64,000 nt of DNA from Microvirga brassicacearum. Lineage in GTDB: Bacteria > Pseudomonadota > Alphaproteobacteria > Rhizobiales > Beijerinckiaceae. Below are positions 43,612 through 53,240 of this stretch, piece after piece. Each line of letters opens with the position of its first letter. The first letter of the stretch is position 1. The DNA lies in contig NZ_VCMV01000006.1 of NCBI RefSeq assembly GCF_008757455.1, positions 124,001 to 188,000 on the forward strand, read 5' to 3'. The notes beneath the pieces are model-generated. The model was not told the DNA's origin, made no database searches, and saw only the letters and a list, made by a program, of their open reading frames with translations. A program made the position numbers and the translations under genes.

Positions 43612-43731
43612 TTTATGGCCTGACTGGTCCCTCGATGACGCCATCCTTATCAGTTCGAAGACGGCGCCGCCGCTTCTTTCTCCTGATCGTTGTCCGATGC
43701 GGCTCCCCGACCGCGGGCGATATTTTGGGTG

Positions 43732-43741
43732 GCCATATGGC
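43732..43741. promoter_or_regulatory. Palindrome GCCATATGGC between divergent FAH and TSUP genes
   Basis: A perfect 10-bp dyad in the middle of the 223-nt divergent gap. It may be an operator or simply an NdeI-like chance palindrome. No copy was noticed at other promoters in the window. Confidence 0.25.
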
Positions 43742-43834
43742 GGCGATTGCCCCACCCTTAGGCGAGCCGCCGGTTCCGCCCGCGCCGATTCGGCCCTTCG
43801 CCGAGCTGTCATCGACCTGAGGAATTTCTGGCGT

Positions 43835-44596
43835 ATGTCTCCTGCCGAGTTGTTGGGTTTTCTCTTGCTCGCAGGAGTTGCCGCCTATGCCCAGACCCTG
43901 ACGGGATTTGCCTTCGGGCTCATCACCATGGGCGGAATCGCGCTCACCGGGCTGCTCTCGCTTCCGGATGCCGCGGTGCTCGTCAGCGCGCTCACTTTCG
44001 TCAACGCGATTCAGATGCTGCTGAAGGGCTGGCGCGACGTCTCATGGCGCGATTTCCGGCTCGTCATGGCCACAAGCGTTCCGATGCTGTTTGCCGGTTA
44101 TGCGATGCTCGAATGGCTGGCGGATACGCGTGCCGACATCCTGCGTCTCATTCTCGGCATCATCATTGTCGTGTCGAGCCTGCAACTGGCGCTGCGGCCG
44201 GAGCCGTTGCGTCAAAAATCGGGCCCGGCCTCGTTCCTGTTCTTCGGCAGCATCGCGGGCCTGATGGGCGGGATGTTTTCCACCGCCGGGCCGCCGCTCG
44301 TCTATCATTTCTACCGTCAGCCGATGTCGCTCGTGATGATCCGCGAGACCCTTGTGACGATCTTTGCCCTCAACGCGGTCTTCCGCATCTCGCTGGTGGG
44401 CTTCTCCGGCAATCTGCCGACCGGGTCAGCCTGGACCGGCCTTCTGGCGATCCCGGTCGTGATGGCGGCGACTCACACCGCGCGCCGCTGGCCGCCTCCG
44501 GTCTCGCCCGCCACGATGCGACGGATCGTGTTCGTTCTGCTGTTTCTCTCCGGCGTCTCGCTCGGGGCGCCTTCGATCGTGAATCTGCTGAAGTGA
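43835..44596 (+). CDS. TSUP (TauE/SafE) family membrane permease
   Basis: 253 residues with about 8 helices. The TSUP pattern appears twice: AQTLTGFAFGLITMGG in the first half and GSIAGLMGGMFSTAGPPLVYHFY in the second, the proline-rich half typical of the family. Family members export or import sulfonates, sulfite or organic acids. It begins at 43835. An upstream open frame is antisense to the FAH gene and is ignored. GAGGAA lies 12 nt before the ATG. It is divergent from the FAH/ALDH pair and may move a related acid. Confidence 0.88.
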   Translation: MSPAELLGFLLLAGVAAYAQTLTGFAFGLITMGGIALTGLLSLPDAAVLVSALTFVNAIQMLLKGWRDVSWRDFRLVMATSVPMLFAGYAMLEWLADTRADILRLILGIIIVVSSLQLALRPEPLRQKSGPASFLFFGSIAGLMGGMFSTAGPPLVYHFYRQPMSLVMIRETLVTIFALNAVFRISLVGFSGNLPTGSAWTGLLAIPVVMAATHTARRWPPPVSPATMRRIVFVLLFLSGVSLGAPSIVNLLK

Positions 44597-44599
44597 GCC

Positions 44600-44941
44600 T
44601 CACCACCCGCGCTGGCGCTTGATGGCGTTCTTCTGCATTTCCTTCTGGGCCTTCCAGTAATCTTTCTGCGCATCCTTCTGCATCTGGTAATAATCGCGGA
44701 TGCGTTCCTTGCGGCTGGTGGAGTTGCGGTAGCGGTCGAAATCGTAGTGCCGGTCGTGGCTGTAATCGTCCTGGTCATCGGCGAACAGCTCAAGCAGGCC
44801 TTGCATCTGCACCTTGTGGACAAGAGGTATTCTTCCGGTCGCCGGGACCGATCGTCCGGATGCAAACGCGCTTCCATCGGCAAGACTCACAAGAGCAAGC
44901 AGCGTGACTGCGGCGAACGCGAATCCTCGGGGTGTCGTCAT
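44600..44941 (-). CDS. Small secreted hypothetical protein (113 aa)
   Basis: Signal peptide MTTPRGFAFAAVTLLALVSL with cleavage near AFA-SG, then a short linker and a highly charged, probably helical tail rich in Asp, Tyr, Lys and Gln (DDQDDYSHDRHYDF, YYQMQKDAQKDYWKAQKEMQ). No family recognised. It is 14 nt downstream of the serine hydrolase gene on the same strand and may be cotranscribed with it. The tail could bind metals or be a coiled coil. Confidence 0.65.
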   Translation of the reverse strand: MTTPRGFAFAAVTLLALVSLADGSAFASGRSVPATGRIPLVHKVQMQGLLELFADDQDDYSHDRHYDFDRYRNSTSRKERIRDYYQMQKDAQKDYWKAQKEMQKNAIKRQRGW

Positions 44942-44955
44942 GATGAATCTCCGGA

Positions 44956-46497
44956 TCAGCGTTGGCGCTCGAACAGTTGCGGCATGGCTGGCGCCGTCCA
45001 GCGAAGTCCCGTGATGACGCCATTCCCGTCGCGCTCGAACCGGACCGGCGTCAGCACATCATCGCCCGTCATCGCCGCCACGACCGCGAAGGCGCCGGAA
45101 GGCTGCAGGCGTGCCTCGAAGGTATCGAGCGCGATGGGCTTGAGATCGAGCACAGCCTCCGACGTCTCGAGAACCATCTGCAATTTCCCGTCCACCTCTC
45201 GCACCGTGGCGTCGCCCAACACGCGGGACGCATAGGTGCCGGCATAAGGGCCGAAAGGCGGGATCGTCCCGAGAGGCTTTTGATTCGCGACCCGCTTTGC
45301 CTGATCCTGCTTGGCGTGGAGCGCAGTGAGCATCAGCGCCACATTGTCGACTTGCGGGTTGCCCATGAGGCGATCGTAGAACCATTGCGCGACCGCATCG
45401 GGAAATCCGTTATTTTCGAGGTTCGACAGCACGATGAGACCGATGTCGCGATCGGGCACGAAGCCCACATGGGCGCCAAAACCCGTAGTGCCGCCGTTAT
45501 GCCAGATGATCCGCCCGTTCGGCGTCGCCGTCACCACCCACCCGACCGCGTAGGACACGCGCTCGGTCATCGCCACCCGTGGCGTCCACGTGACGTCGAG
45601 ATTGGCCTCCGACACGATGACGTTCTCGCCGAATATCCCGCGTGCGAGCTGCATCCGCAGCCATCGCGACACATCCGGCACATTGGAGTTCAGGTTGCCG
45701 GCCGGCCCGAAGCCGTACGGAAAGGAGGCATGGAAGGGAATCGCCACCGGATCGGTGTCGGTCGCGCGGTGACCGACAGCATGGTCGGGCGCCGTCTCGA
45801 TCACCTCCGGCGTCCATGAGGTGGCGGCCATGCCGAGCGGATCGAGGATGCCCTTTTTCACCACGTCGGACCAGGCAGCCACGCCGTAGGTCTCGGCCAG
45901 AATCCGTCCGGCGATCATGTGCGGGATGTTGAGATAGGCGAAATCCGAGCGGAAGATGCCGACCGCCGGCGCATCCTCCAGCGCGCGGATCATGGTTTGC
46001 TGGTCGAAGCCGAGCAGGCCAAGTCCGTCATACACATAGGGGCCGAGCCCGCTGCGCTGCGCCGGCAGATCGAGCATGCGGAAATCGCGCCCGACCCATG
46101 GATCGCCAAGCTGGAATTCGGGCATCCGGTCGACCACCCGATCGTCCCATTTGAGCTTGCCCGCATCCACCGCCTGCGCCAGCGTCGCGCTTAGGAAAGC
46201 CTTGGTGGTGGAGCCGATCTGGAAAATCGTGTCCGGCGTCACCGGGTCGGGTTTTGTCCGCTCCTTGACCCCGAAGGCTTTCGTGTAGACCAGCTTGTCG
46301 CCGTGCACGATGCCGACCGCGACGCCGGGAACATTCGCGGCCTTCATTCCGGCCTGCAAATAGGTCTCGAAAGCCGGGGCCAGTTCGTCGATCCGATCCT
46401 GCATCGCGCCCGCTTGTTGCGCGGCGGCCTGCCCGATGCCGAACCCGATCAAGGTGGCCACGCAACCCGCCGAGACCCATGCGCGCAAGCCTGCCAT
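44956..46497 (-). CDS. Secreted serine hydrolase of the class C beta-lactamase/esterase family
   Basis: 513 residues. Signal peptide MAGLRAWVSAGCVATLIGFG with cleavage near AAAQQ. The SxxK nucleophile is in QIGSTTKAF, the YxN-type tyrosine is in DFAYLN, and the third motif is in IIWHNGGTTGF (HxG). The extra C-terminal domain of about 130 residues (a beta-barrel with GPYAGTYASRVLGD) is typical of this family. GGGAGG lies 6 nt before the ATG at 46497, which rules out the longer reading frame upstream. Likely a periplasmic peptidase or esterase, not an antibiotic beta-lactamase. Confidence 0.9.
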   Translation of the reverse strand: MAGLRAWVSAGCVATLIGFGIGQAAAQQAGAMQDRIDELAPAFETYLQAGMKAANVPGVAVGIVHGDKLVYTKAFGVKERTKPDPVTPDTIFQIGSTTKAFLSATLAQAVDAGKLKWDDRVVDRMPEFQLGDPWVGRDFRMLDLPAQRSGLGPYVYDGLGLLGFDQQTMIRALEDAPAVGIFRSDFAYLNIPHMIAGRILAETYGVAAWSDVVKKGILDPLGMAATSWTPEVIETAPDHAVGHRATDTDPVAIPFHASFPYGFGPAGNLNSNVPDVSRWLRMQLARGIFGENVIVSEANLDVTWTPRVAMTERVSYAVGWVVTATPNGRIIWHNGGTTGFGAHVGFVPDRDIGLIVLSNLENNGFPDAVAQWFYDRLMGNPQVDNVALMLTALHAKQDQAKRVANQKPLGTIPPFGPYAGTYASRVLGDATVREVDGKLQMVLETSEAVLDLKPIALDTFEARLQPSGAFAVVAAMTGDDVLTPVRFERDGNGVITGLRWTAPAMPQLFERQR

Positions 46498-46677
46498 CGA
46501 CGACCTCCCGGCGAAAATCCGGCCGGCGCTGTCTGCCCCGACCTTTCGATTCCGCAACGGCATGGTGACAGAACTCGGCCCTAGGAACAACGTCCGTCAT
46601 CGTCGACCCCCATCTCTGGAAGTCGTCCGATGAACCGGCTATAGCGACCCTTCCCTAGTGTCAGGAAGTGAGCAGCT

Positions 46678-47577
46678 ATGTTGGGCATCGGCGTCCTTGG
46701 TCTTGGTGTCATCGGCCGTCGATACATCGAGGGGTTCCGCGCCAGTCCGGATTTCCAGGTGATCGCCGGCTATGATCCGGGCGAGATCGATGTCGACGTG
46801 GCACGCGCGGGAAGCGCCCAGGAACTGATCGACAACCCTGCTGTCGATTGCGTCTATATCGCCACGCCGCCCTCGACCCATGAACAGCTCGTGGACGCGG
46901 TCACGCGCGCCAACAAGGCCGTGTTCTGCGAAAAGCCGCTGGCGCCCTCGCTCCTCTCTGCCCAGGCGTGCCTTGATGCCGTGACGCGGACCGGTGTGCC
47001 GGCCGCCGTCAATTTTCCGTTCGCGACCGCGCCTGCCGCAATCCGCCTGCGCGAACTCGTCGAGACGGGCGCGCTCGGGGAGGGATTGTCGGCACATCTG
47101 CGGGTGCGGTTCCGGACCTGGCCGAGAGGCTGGCAACAGGGCGCCGGCGGTTGGCTCGCGGGACCCGAACAGGGCGGCTTCACCCGGGAGGTGATGTCCC
47201 ACATGGTATTCCTCGCGCTTCGCCTCTTTGGGCCGGGACGGTTGCACGAAGCCACGGTCGAGCGCGGCGCTCAAGGCACCGAGACGCGGGTGAAGGCCGT
47301 GCTGCAATTTTCGGCGTGCCGGATGACCATCGACGGCGCCGTCGAAGGCGAGATCGAGGACCTCAATCGTTTCGAGGTGAAAGGGTCGAAAGGCTCGGCG
47401 GTCATGAGCGAATGGTTTCGCCTTCAGCACGAAAGCGGCGACATCGCGCCCGCTCGCGCCGATGCCGGGCAGATCGCCGAGTTGGCGAAACTCATGTCGA
47501 CCGGCACCAGCCGCCTCGCAACCTTTCGCGAGGCAGCCGATGTCGTTCGCATCATCGAGGATATTCTGGCCGCTTAG
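46678..47577 (+). CDS. Gfo/Idh/MocA-family oxidoreductase
   Basis: 299 residues. An NAD(P)-binding Rossmann fold ([16 protein letters not shown]) is followed by the signature EKPLAPS and a C-terminal domain with [15 protein letters not shown]. Typical members oxidise sugars, inositols or related cyclic compounds. Its stop overlaps the stop of the convergent dioxygenase gene by four bases (TTAG at 47574-47577). Substrate unknown. Confidence 0.9.
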   Translation: MLGIGVLGLGVIGRRYIEGFRASPDFQVIAGYDPGEIDVDVARAGSAQELIDNPAVDCVYIATPPSTHEQLVDAVTRANKAVFCEKPLAPSLLSAQACLDAVTRTGVPAAVNFPFATAPAAIRLRELVETGALGEGLSAHLRVRFRTWPRGWQQGAGGWLAGPEQGGFTREVMSHMVFLALRLFGPGRLHEATVERGAQGTETRVKAVLQFSACRMTIDGAVEGEIEDLNRFEVKGSKGSAVMSEWFRLQHESGDIAPARADAGQIAELAKLMSTGTSRLATFREAADVVRIIEDILAA

Positions 47578-48512
47578 AGCGGCTTCAACCCCGCCTCGAT
47601 TTCGGCGCGGCGACCCTCCAGGAAGGGCGGCAGGGCGAGGCGCTCGCCGAGCGTGTCCATCGGCTCGTCGGTCGTAAAGCCCGGTCCGTCGGTGGCGATC
47701 TCGAACAGGATGCCGTTGGGTTCGCGGAAGTACAGGCTCTTGAAGTAATAGCGATCGATCGGCCCGCTCGACGGCGCACGGATCGTGCGCAGCCGTTCGG
47801 CCGCCTCGAGATAGGTCTGTTCGTTGGGCGTGCGGAACGCCACATGGTGGACGCCGCCCGCTCCCGGATGAACCGGATCGAGATGCGGTTCGACCGCCAC
47901 ATGCAGTTCGGCCGCCGGGCCGCCTTCGCCCATTTCGAAAACCTGCACGGTCGATGAGCCACGCCGGTATTCGCGCGATGCGCGCATGCCCATGCCATCG
48001 GTGACGACGCGGGCGGTCGGCTCCAGCTTCGGCACGCTCATGGTGATCGGCCCGAGGCCGCGAATCTGATGTTCGGCCGGTACCGGACTGCGGTCCCACG
48101 GGTGGGCATCGCCGGCGCCGCCATCGTCGACAAGGCCAAGCCGTTGTCCCTCATGATCCTCGAAATCGAGCCACAAGCGGCCATCGCGTTCGACGATGCC
48201 CTCATGGGCGATGGCTTGAGCGTCGAAGCGATCCTTCCACCATTTAAGCGTCGCCTTGCCGTTCACCCGCAAGGCGGTGTGGACGACGCTGTGCGTGCCG
48301 CGACGCTCGCGCTTGGTGGGGAAATCGAAGAACGTGAGATCGGAACCGGGCGACGCAATCCCATCGGCATAGAACAGGTGATAGGCGCTCACATCGTCCT
48401 GATTGACGGTCTTCTTGACCAGCCGCATGCCGAGCGCCTGCGTGTAGAAAGCATGGTTGCCGGGGGCGTCGGCCGAGACGGCGGTAAGGTGGTGAATTCC
48501 GGTCAGCTTCAT
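47574..48512 (-). CDS. Ring-cleaving dioxygenase, glyoxalase/vicinal oxygen chelate type
   Basis: 312 residues in two VOC modules. The first metal His is in [13 protein letters not shown] and the second in [13 protein letters not shown], with the terminal Glu in [14 protein letters not shown]. This is the MhqO/MhqA-like group that acts on hydroquinone-type rings and is often induced by electrophile stress. The start at 48512 has GGAG 9 nt upstream. A 17-residue upstream extension has no support. Confidence 0.9.
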   Translation of the reverse strand: MKLTGIHHLTAVSADAPGNHAFYTQALGMRLVKKTVNQDDVSAYHLFYADGIASPGSDLTFFDFPTKRERRGTHSVVHTALRVNGKATLKWWKDRFDAQAIAHEGIVERDGRLWLDFEDHEGQRLGLVDDGGAGDAHPWDRSPVPAEHQIRGLGPITMSVPKLEPTARVVTDGMGMRASREYRRGSSTVQVFEMGEGGPAAELHVAVEPHLDPVHPGAGGVHHVAFRTPNEQTYLEAAERLRTIRAPSSGPIDRYYFKSLYFREPNGILFEIATDGPGFTTDEPMDTLGERLALPPFLEGRRAEIEAGLKPL

Positions 48513-48624
48513 GGCGCATCTCCATTCGTGATGCGATGAAGATAGGGTTGCGGCGGCGCACACGCGACCCCGGCATCCGCCAATTTCAGTTTGCGAAAAC
48601 GCAAATCAAATGCGCAATCGGCTG

Positions 48625-50178
48625 TTACCCGACGGCAAAAAGATCGCCGGTGTCGGGCGCGGCGACCGGCTCCTCGTAAGCATTGGGATCGCCCGGACCG
48701 GTTTCCCAGCCGAGATCGGGCAGGGCAATGATCCGCAGGCCGCGCGGATCGTTGCGGGTAACCACGAGATTGCGGCTTTCCAGATAGGCAACCAGCCGGC
48801 GGGCGCGCCCCGGCGAGCGACTGCCGCAGGACCGCGCGATTTCCCCGTCGGGCGGGCAGGTGGCACCGGTCAGGGCGGCGCGGGCGAGCAGCAGGTAGAC
48901 CCCCTGGATGTCCTCCGCAAGGTCGGACGCAAAGGTCATGGCGCGGCCCCATTCGGCGCCGGCCGCCGTCTCCGCATCGACGCCCGCGCGGGCGACCGCC
49001 AACCGGCGACGGAACGCCGGCAGGTTCGGAGGTTCGCCGCTGACGCGCCGGATGCGGCAGCGCACCAGAAAGTCCTGATAGAGCACCGCCACGGTGCGAA
49101 AGGCGGCTTCGGAATCGGCGAGGATCTCGCGCAGGATCGCGTCGAGCACGATTTCCCGCTCGGCCTTGGATTCCGCGGTCATCTCGGGTGCTGTCTCGGC
49201 CGCAGCCGGACGCGAGCGCGCAAGTTGGGCCAGAAGGTCGTTGGTGGCAGCAGGCGGTGGCGGGGCGGCGCGGCGCTGGACGACCGGCCGCACGATTTCA
49301 TCGTCGCCCGCCGTGAAGATGAGATCGCGCGCCTCTTCCTTGGGCTGCTCCGGCAGCGGCATCAGCTTGAACGATCCGCTCCGGGCGGAGGTCGCCACCT
49401 CGCCGATGCGAACCGGCACGGGGCGACGGCACAAGGCGGGGCCCAAGGCCACGAAATGACCGCGCTCGAGATCGCGGAACATCTCGGCCTGGCGGCGTTC
49501 CATGCCCAGCAGATCGGCGGCGCGCGCCATGTCGATGTCGAGGAAGGTTCGGCCCATGAGGAAATTCGAGGCTTCGGCCGCGACGTTCTTGGCAAGCTTT
49601 GCCAGCCGTTGCGTGGCGATGATGCCCGCCAACCCGCGCTTGCGGCCCCGGCACATCAGGTTGGTCATCGCCCCCAGCGAAATCTTGCGTGTCTCGTCGG
49701 AGACCTCGCCGGCGGCCGAAGGTGCGAAGAGCTGGGCCTCATCGACCACCACCAGCATCGGATACCACAGGTCGCGATCGGCATCGAACAGCCCGCCAAG
49801 AAAAGCCGCCGCGCAGCGCATCTGCGCTTCGGTATCGAGGCCTTCGAGGTTGAGCACCACCGAGACCCGGTGCTGGCGGACGCGGGCGGCGATTCGCTGA
49901 AGGTCGCCCTCGCTGCGCGCCGCATCCACCACCACATGGCCGAACTTTTCGGCCAGAGTGACGAAGTCGCCCTCGGGGTCGATGACGGCCTGCTGCACCA
50001 TCGGCGCGCTCTGTTCGAGAAGGCGGCGCAACAGGTGCGATTTGCCCGAGCCGGAATTGCCCTGGACCAGCAGGCGGGTCGCCAGCAACTCCTCGAGATC
50101 GAGCATGGCCGACGAGCCGTTTGCGGCCCCGGACGCCAAACTCGAGGACACCTGCCCCATATCGATGCCGACCTTCAT
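48625..50178 (-). CDS. HerA/FtsK-like DNA-translocase-type ATPase
   Basis: 517 residues. Walker A is LLVQGNSGSGKSHLLRRL (Lys46), Walker B LVVVDEAQLF (Asp146, Glu147), plus an arginine-finger region GRKRGLAGIIATQRLAKL. The C-terminal half is long, with a disordered Pro/Ala stretch (APPPPAATNDL) and a helical domain. AGGGAGG precedes the ATG. HerA normally works with the nuclease NurA. No nuclease or other defence gene is adjacent, so it may act with unlinked partners or be a standalone alphaproteobacterial relative. Exact role unknown. Confidence 0.85.
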   Translation of the reverse strand: MKVGIDMGQVSSSLASGAANGSSAMLDLEELLATRLLVQGNSGSGKSHLLRRLLEQSAPMVQQAVIDPEGDFVTLAEKFGHVVVDAARSEGDLQRIAARVRQHRVSVVLNLEGLDTEAQMRCAAAFLGGLFDADRDLWYPMLVVVDEAQLFAPSAAGEVSDETRKISLGAMTNLMCRGRKRGLAGIIATQRLAKLAKNVAAEASNFLMGRTFLDIDMARAADLLGMERRQAEMFRDLERGHFVALGPALCRRPVPVRIGEVATSARSGSFKLMPLPEQPKEEARDLIFTAGDDEIVRPVVQRRAAPPPPAATNDLLAQLARSRPAAAETAPEMTAESKAEREIVLDAILREILADSEAAFRTVAVLYQDFLVRCRIRRVSGEPPNLPAFRRRLAVARAGVDAETAAGAEWGRAMTFASDLAEDIQGVYLLLARAALTGATCPPDGEIARSCGSRSPGRARRLVAYLESRNLVVTRNDPRGLRIIALPDLGWETGPGDPNAYEEPVAAPDTGDLFAVG

Positions 50179-50267
50179 TCGCCTCCCTCTCAGCGCCCTT
50201 TTCGTGGTGCTCCGCTTAGCACATCTGCCGGTGAGTCAGCGAAGGGCCTCGAAACGCTCCACAGGGC

Positions 50268-50321
50268 AAGAGGCCGCAGGCGTCCGAAAGAGGCCGCAGG
50301 CGCCCAATGAGGCCTTAGGCG
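50268..50321. repeat. Short tandem direct repeat upstream of the MFS gene end
   Basis: A 15-bp unit AAGAGGCCGCAGGCG occurs at 50268-50282 and again at 50288-50302, a 20-bp period. A degenerate third copy (TGAGGCCTTAGGCG) continues the period at 50308-50321. It lies in the 146-nt gap between the MFS stop and the ATPase start, both on the minus strand. Probably slipped-strand expansion, without evident function. Confidence 0.6.
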
Positions 50322-50324
50322 GAC

Positions 50325-51833
50325 TCAATCCGCGATGGCGGCCTCGGCGGCCCGAACCGCGCTGCCCCGCAGGGGGAGTTCTTTCATGCGCGCGAGGAAG
50401 AAGAGCGCCAGGCCGAAACCCACGAAGGCGGCGGCAAACACATAGCGGAAGGCCGCGGCGAGGTCGGCGCCGTGGAGAGCGGCCGCAGGCCCGACCGCCT
50501 CGAAGCTCGAAGCGCCGCCCACGCCCGACAGGCCGAGGATGATGGAGCCGAAAATCGCCACGATGAACGCGCCGCCGATCGAGCGGAAGAAATTGGCCAC
50601 CCCGGTCGCGGTGCCGAGCTCATGCGGCCGAACGGCATTCTGGATCGCCACCGTGCTGACCGGCAGCAGGGTGCCGAGCCCGACGCTGAGGAAGGCCAGC
50701 ACGATCTCGATGCCGACCAAGGACAAGTGAGGCTCGGCTAACACCAGAATGCCGGTGCCGACCAGCGAGGCCGTCAGCCCGATGACCGGCACGCGCTTGT
50801 AGTGGGTCACCTTCGCCATCATCTGCCCCGACACATTCGCGCCGATGACGGTGCCGGCCATGAGCGGGATCAACGCAAGGCCCGAATGACTGGCCGAGAG
50901 GCCGCGCACGGTCTCGAAATAGACCGGCAGGTAGATCGTCAGGCCGATATAGGTGCCCATGCCGAAACAGGCCGCCAGCACACCCATGCGCACGACGGGG
51001 TTGTGCAGCACGCCCGCCGGGATGAGCGGTTCGGTGGCCGTTCTCATGCGCCAGCCGAACAGCACCCAGCACATGGCGGAGAGGGCGACGGCTGCCAGAA
51101 TCTGCACCGACGCCCACGGATAGCGGATCCCGCCCCAGCTCAGGGCCAGCAGGATCGAAACCGTGGCGGCGACGAGCAGGAAGGCGCCGAACCAATCGAG
51201 CTTGTGCGGCCGCTCGAAGCGCGGCAGGCGCTTCAGCCCCCGATACGAAATGAGAAAGGCCAGCAGGCCGAGCGGCAAGTTGATCCAGAAGATCATCGAC
51301 CAGTGCAGATGTTCGGCGAAGAACCCGCCGAGGACCGGGCCCGCAAGGCTCGACGTCATGAACACGCTGGCGAAATACACCTGGTAACGGCCGCGCTCGC
51401 GCGGGGGCACCAGATCGGCCACGATGGTCTGCGACAAGGCCATCAACCCGCCGCCCCCGAGTCCCTGCAGCCCACGCGCCAGGATGAGAATCAGCATCGA
51501 GGGAGCGAGCGCGCAGGCGATTGAGCCAAGGATGAAAACCACGATGCCGATCAGCATCGTGATCCTGCGCCCATGCGCGTCGCTGAATTTGCCGTAGAGC
51601 GGCGTCGCGACGGTTGCGGTGAGAAGGTAGGACGTCACCACCCAAGGTAGGTGTTCGAGATCGCCAAGCTCGCGTCCGATGGTCGGCAAGGCGGTGGCGA
51701 TGATCGTCTGGTCGAGAGCCGCCAGCAGAAGCGCGACCATGAGGCCGATGATGATGATTCGGATTTCGCGCTGGGTCAGCGGTTCGCTGGCCGTCGTCGG
51801 TCCGGTGGGTGTCGCTTGATCCATTGCGTCCAT
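50325..51833 (-). CDS. MFS multidrug transporter, DHA2 (14-TM, EmrB/QacA) family
   Basis: 502 residues. The first helix carries the DHA2 signature ALLLAALDQTIIATALPTI, followed by WVVTSYLLTATVATPLYGKFSDAHGRR (loop 2-3 motif A region) and ARGLQGLGGGGLMALSQTIV (motif C zone). Fourteen helices fit the length. A drug/H+ antiporter of the inner membrane. Ends with cytoplasmic tail EAAIAD. No regulator or EmrA-like adaptor is adjacent. A second ATG lies at 51824. Confidence 0.92.
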   Translation of the reverse strand: MDAMDQATPTGPTTASEPLTQREIRIIIIGLMVALLLAALDQTIIATALPTIGRELGDLEHLPWVVTSYLLTATVATPLYGKFSDAHGRRITMLIGIVVFILGSIACALAPSMLILILARGLQGLGGGGLMALSQTIVADLVPPRERGRYQVYFASVFMTSSLAGPVLGGFFAEHLHWSMIFWINLPLGLLAFLISYRGLKRLPRFERPHKLDWFGAFLLVAATVSILLALSWGGIRYPWASVQILAAVALSAMCWVLFGWRMRTATEPLIPAGVLHNPVVRMGVLAACFGMGTYIGLTIYLPVYFETVRGLSASHSGLALIPLMAGTVIGANVSGQMMAKVTHYKRVPVIGLTASLVGTGILVLAEPHLSLVGIEIVLAFLSVGLGTLLPVSTVAIQNAVRPHELGTATGVANFFRSIGGAFIVAIFGSIILGLSGVGGASSFEAVGPAAALHGADLAAAFRYVFAAAFVGFGLALFFLARMKELPLRGSAVRAAEAAIAD

Positions 51834-51997
51834 CGTTCTTCGGGGAGCTGGTTTAGGATGCGAGCGGCCGCTTGTCTCGCGTCGAGTTGCAACGCAGATA
51901 TGCAGCGGAGGGCGCCGAGAAGCGAGGGGTTGAAGCCTTCGCTTGCCGATCGGTACGGTTTGGCGCTACCTCATCGTCCCACCTTGTCTCGGAATTC

Positions 51998-53191
51998 ATG
52001 ACCGTCCGCACACGACTTTCCCTGTCTCAAGCCCGGCGAATCGCCCTCGCGGCGCAGGGCTTCGGCGAGGCGCGGCCCGATGCGCCGAGCGCCCGGCACG
52101 TCAAGCGCACGCTTGAGCGCTCGAAGTTGTTCCAGATCGATTCGGTCAACGTTCTGGTGCGCGCCCATTACATGCCGCTGTTCTCGCGGATCGGCGCCTA
52201 CGAGCGCGGCCTCCTCGATCATGTGGCCTACCATCCGAAGAAGCGTTCGGCGTTCGAATTTTGGGGCCACGAGGCATCCCTGATCCACCTCGATCTCCAT
52301 CCGCTGTTCCGCTGGCGCATGGCCCGGGCCTCGCGCGGCGAGAGCATCTATGGCGGGCTGGCGAAATTCGGTCGCGAGAATCACGCTTTCATCGAGGAGG
52401 TCCGGCGCGAGATCGAACAGAGCGGCCCAATCGGCGCCGGCGAGCTCTCCGGCGGTGGCAAGGGCCGCGGTTCCTGGTGGGGCTGGAGCGACGGCAAACG
52501 GGCGCTCGAATGGTTGTTCTGGGCCGGCGAGGTCACGACCGCGACACGCCGCGGCTTCGAGCGGATCTATGATCTGCCCGAGCGGGTCCTGCCCGAAATG
52601 GTCCTCAACACGCCGACGCCCCGCGAGGATGAGGCGCAGCGGCGGCTTCTCAGCCTGTCCATCCAGGCCCTCGGCATCGCCAGCGAGCGATGCATGCGCG
52701 ATTATTTCCGGCTCGAGGTCGCGGATGCGAAAGCCCGCATCCCCGAGCTGGTGGAAGCAGGCGAATTGCTGCCCGTGACCGTCGATGGCTGGACCGGACC
52801 GGTCTATCTCGACCCGAACGCCCGCCTGCCCCGTCGCATCGCCGCCGAGGCGCTGCTGTCACCGTTCGACCCGATCGTGTGGGAGCGCACGCGGACCGAG
52901 CGCCTGTTCGACTTTCATTACCGCATCGAGATCTACACGCCGGCGGAGAAGCGCCAATTCGGTTATTATTGCCTGCCGTTCCTGCTCGGCGAAACCATCG
53001 TCGCGCGGATCGACCTCAAGGCCGACCGGGCCAGCGGCCGGCTTCTGGTGCATTCGATCCATCCGGAGGCGAACGCGAAGCCCGACGAGATTGCGCCGGC
53101 GCTTGCCGCCGAGCTGCGGCGGATGGCGGGATGGCTCGGATTGACCGATATCGTGGTGCCGAAGGCGTGGCGGACGCGGCTGGGGAATTGA
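51998..53191 (+). CDS. ycaQ: YcaQ-like DNA glycosylase (AlkZ superfamily, HTH_42)
   Basis: 397 residues. Excises bulky alkylated bases and unhooks interstrand crosslinks in studied members. The catalytic QxD motif is LFQIDSVNVL (Gln46, Asp48), and the following LVRAHYMPLFSRIG and FEFWGHEASL match the YcaQ group rather than the QxQ AlkZ group. Winged-helix repeats follow; YYCLPFLLGETIVARIDLKADR is conserved near the end. The start at 51998 (MTVRTRLSL) is taken; an upstream extension has no coding character. It stands alone, not in a clear operon. Confidence 0.9.
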   Translation: MTVRTRLSLSQARRIALAAQGFGEARPDAPSARHVKRTLERSKLFQIDSVNVLVRAHYMPLFSRIGAYERGLLDHVAYHPKKRSAFEFWGHEASLIHLDLHPLFRWRMARASRGESIYGGLAKFGRENHAFIEEVRREIEQSGPIGAGELSGGGKGRGSWWGWSDGKRALEWLFWAGEVTTATRRGFERIYDLPERVLPEMVLNTPTPREDEAQRRLLSLSIQALGIASERCMRDYFRLEVADAKARIPELVEAGELLPVTVDGWTGPVYLDPNARLPRRIAAEALLSPFDPIVWERTRTERLFDFHYRIEIYTPAEKRQFGYYCLPFLLGETIVARIDLKADRASGRLLVHSIHPEANAKPDEIAPALAAELRRMAGWLGLTDIVVPKAWRTRLGN

Positions 53192-53240
53192 TGCCTCGCC
53201 GCTCTCGCCAGCCGCGAAAAACCCCTCTATTTCTCCTTTC

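Noticed and set aside
48610-50310. Plus-strand open frame of 566 codons
   Set aside because: Mirror of the HerA-like ATPase. No fold signature.
50268-50321. Attachment-site or transposon end at the tandem 20-bp repeats
   Set aside because: No integrase, transposase or inverted terminal repeat is nearby. The pattern is better explained by slippage.
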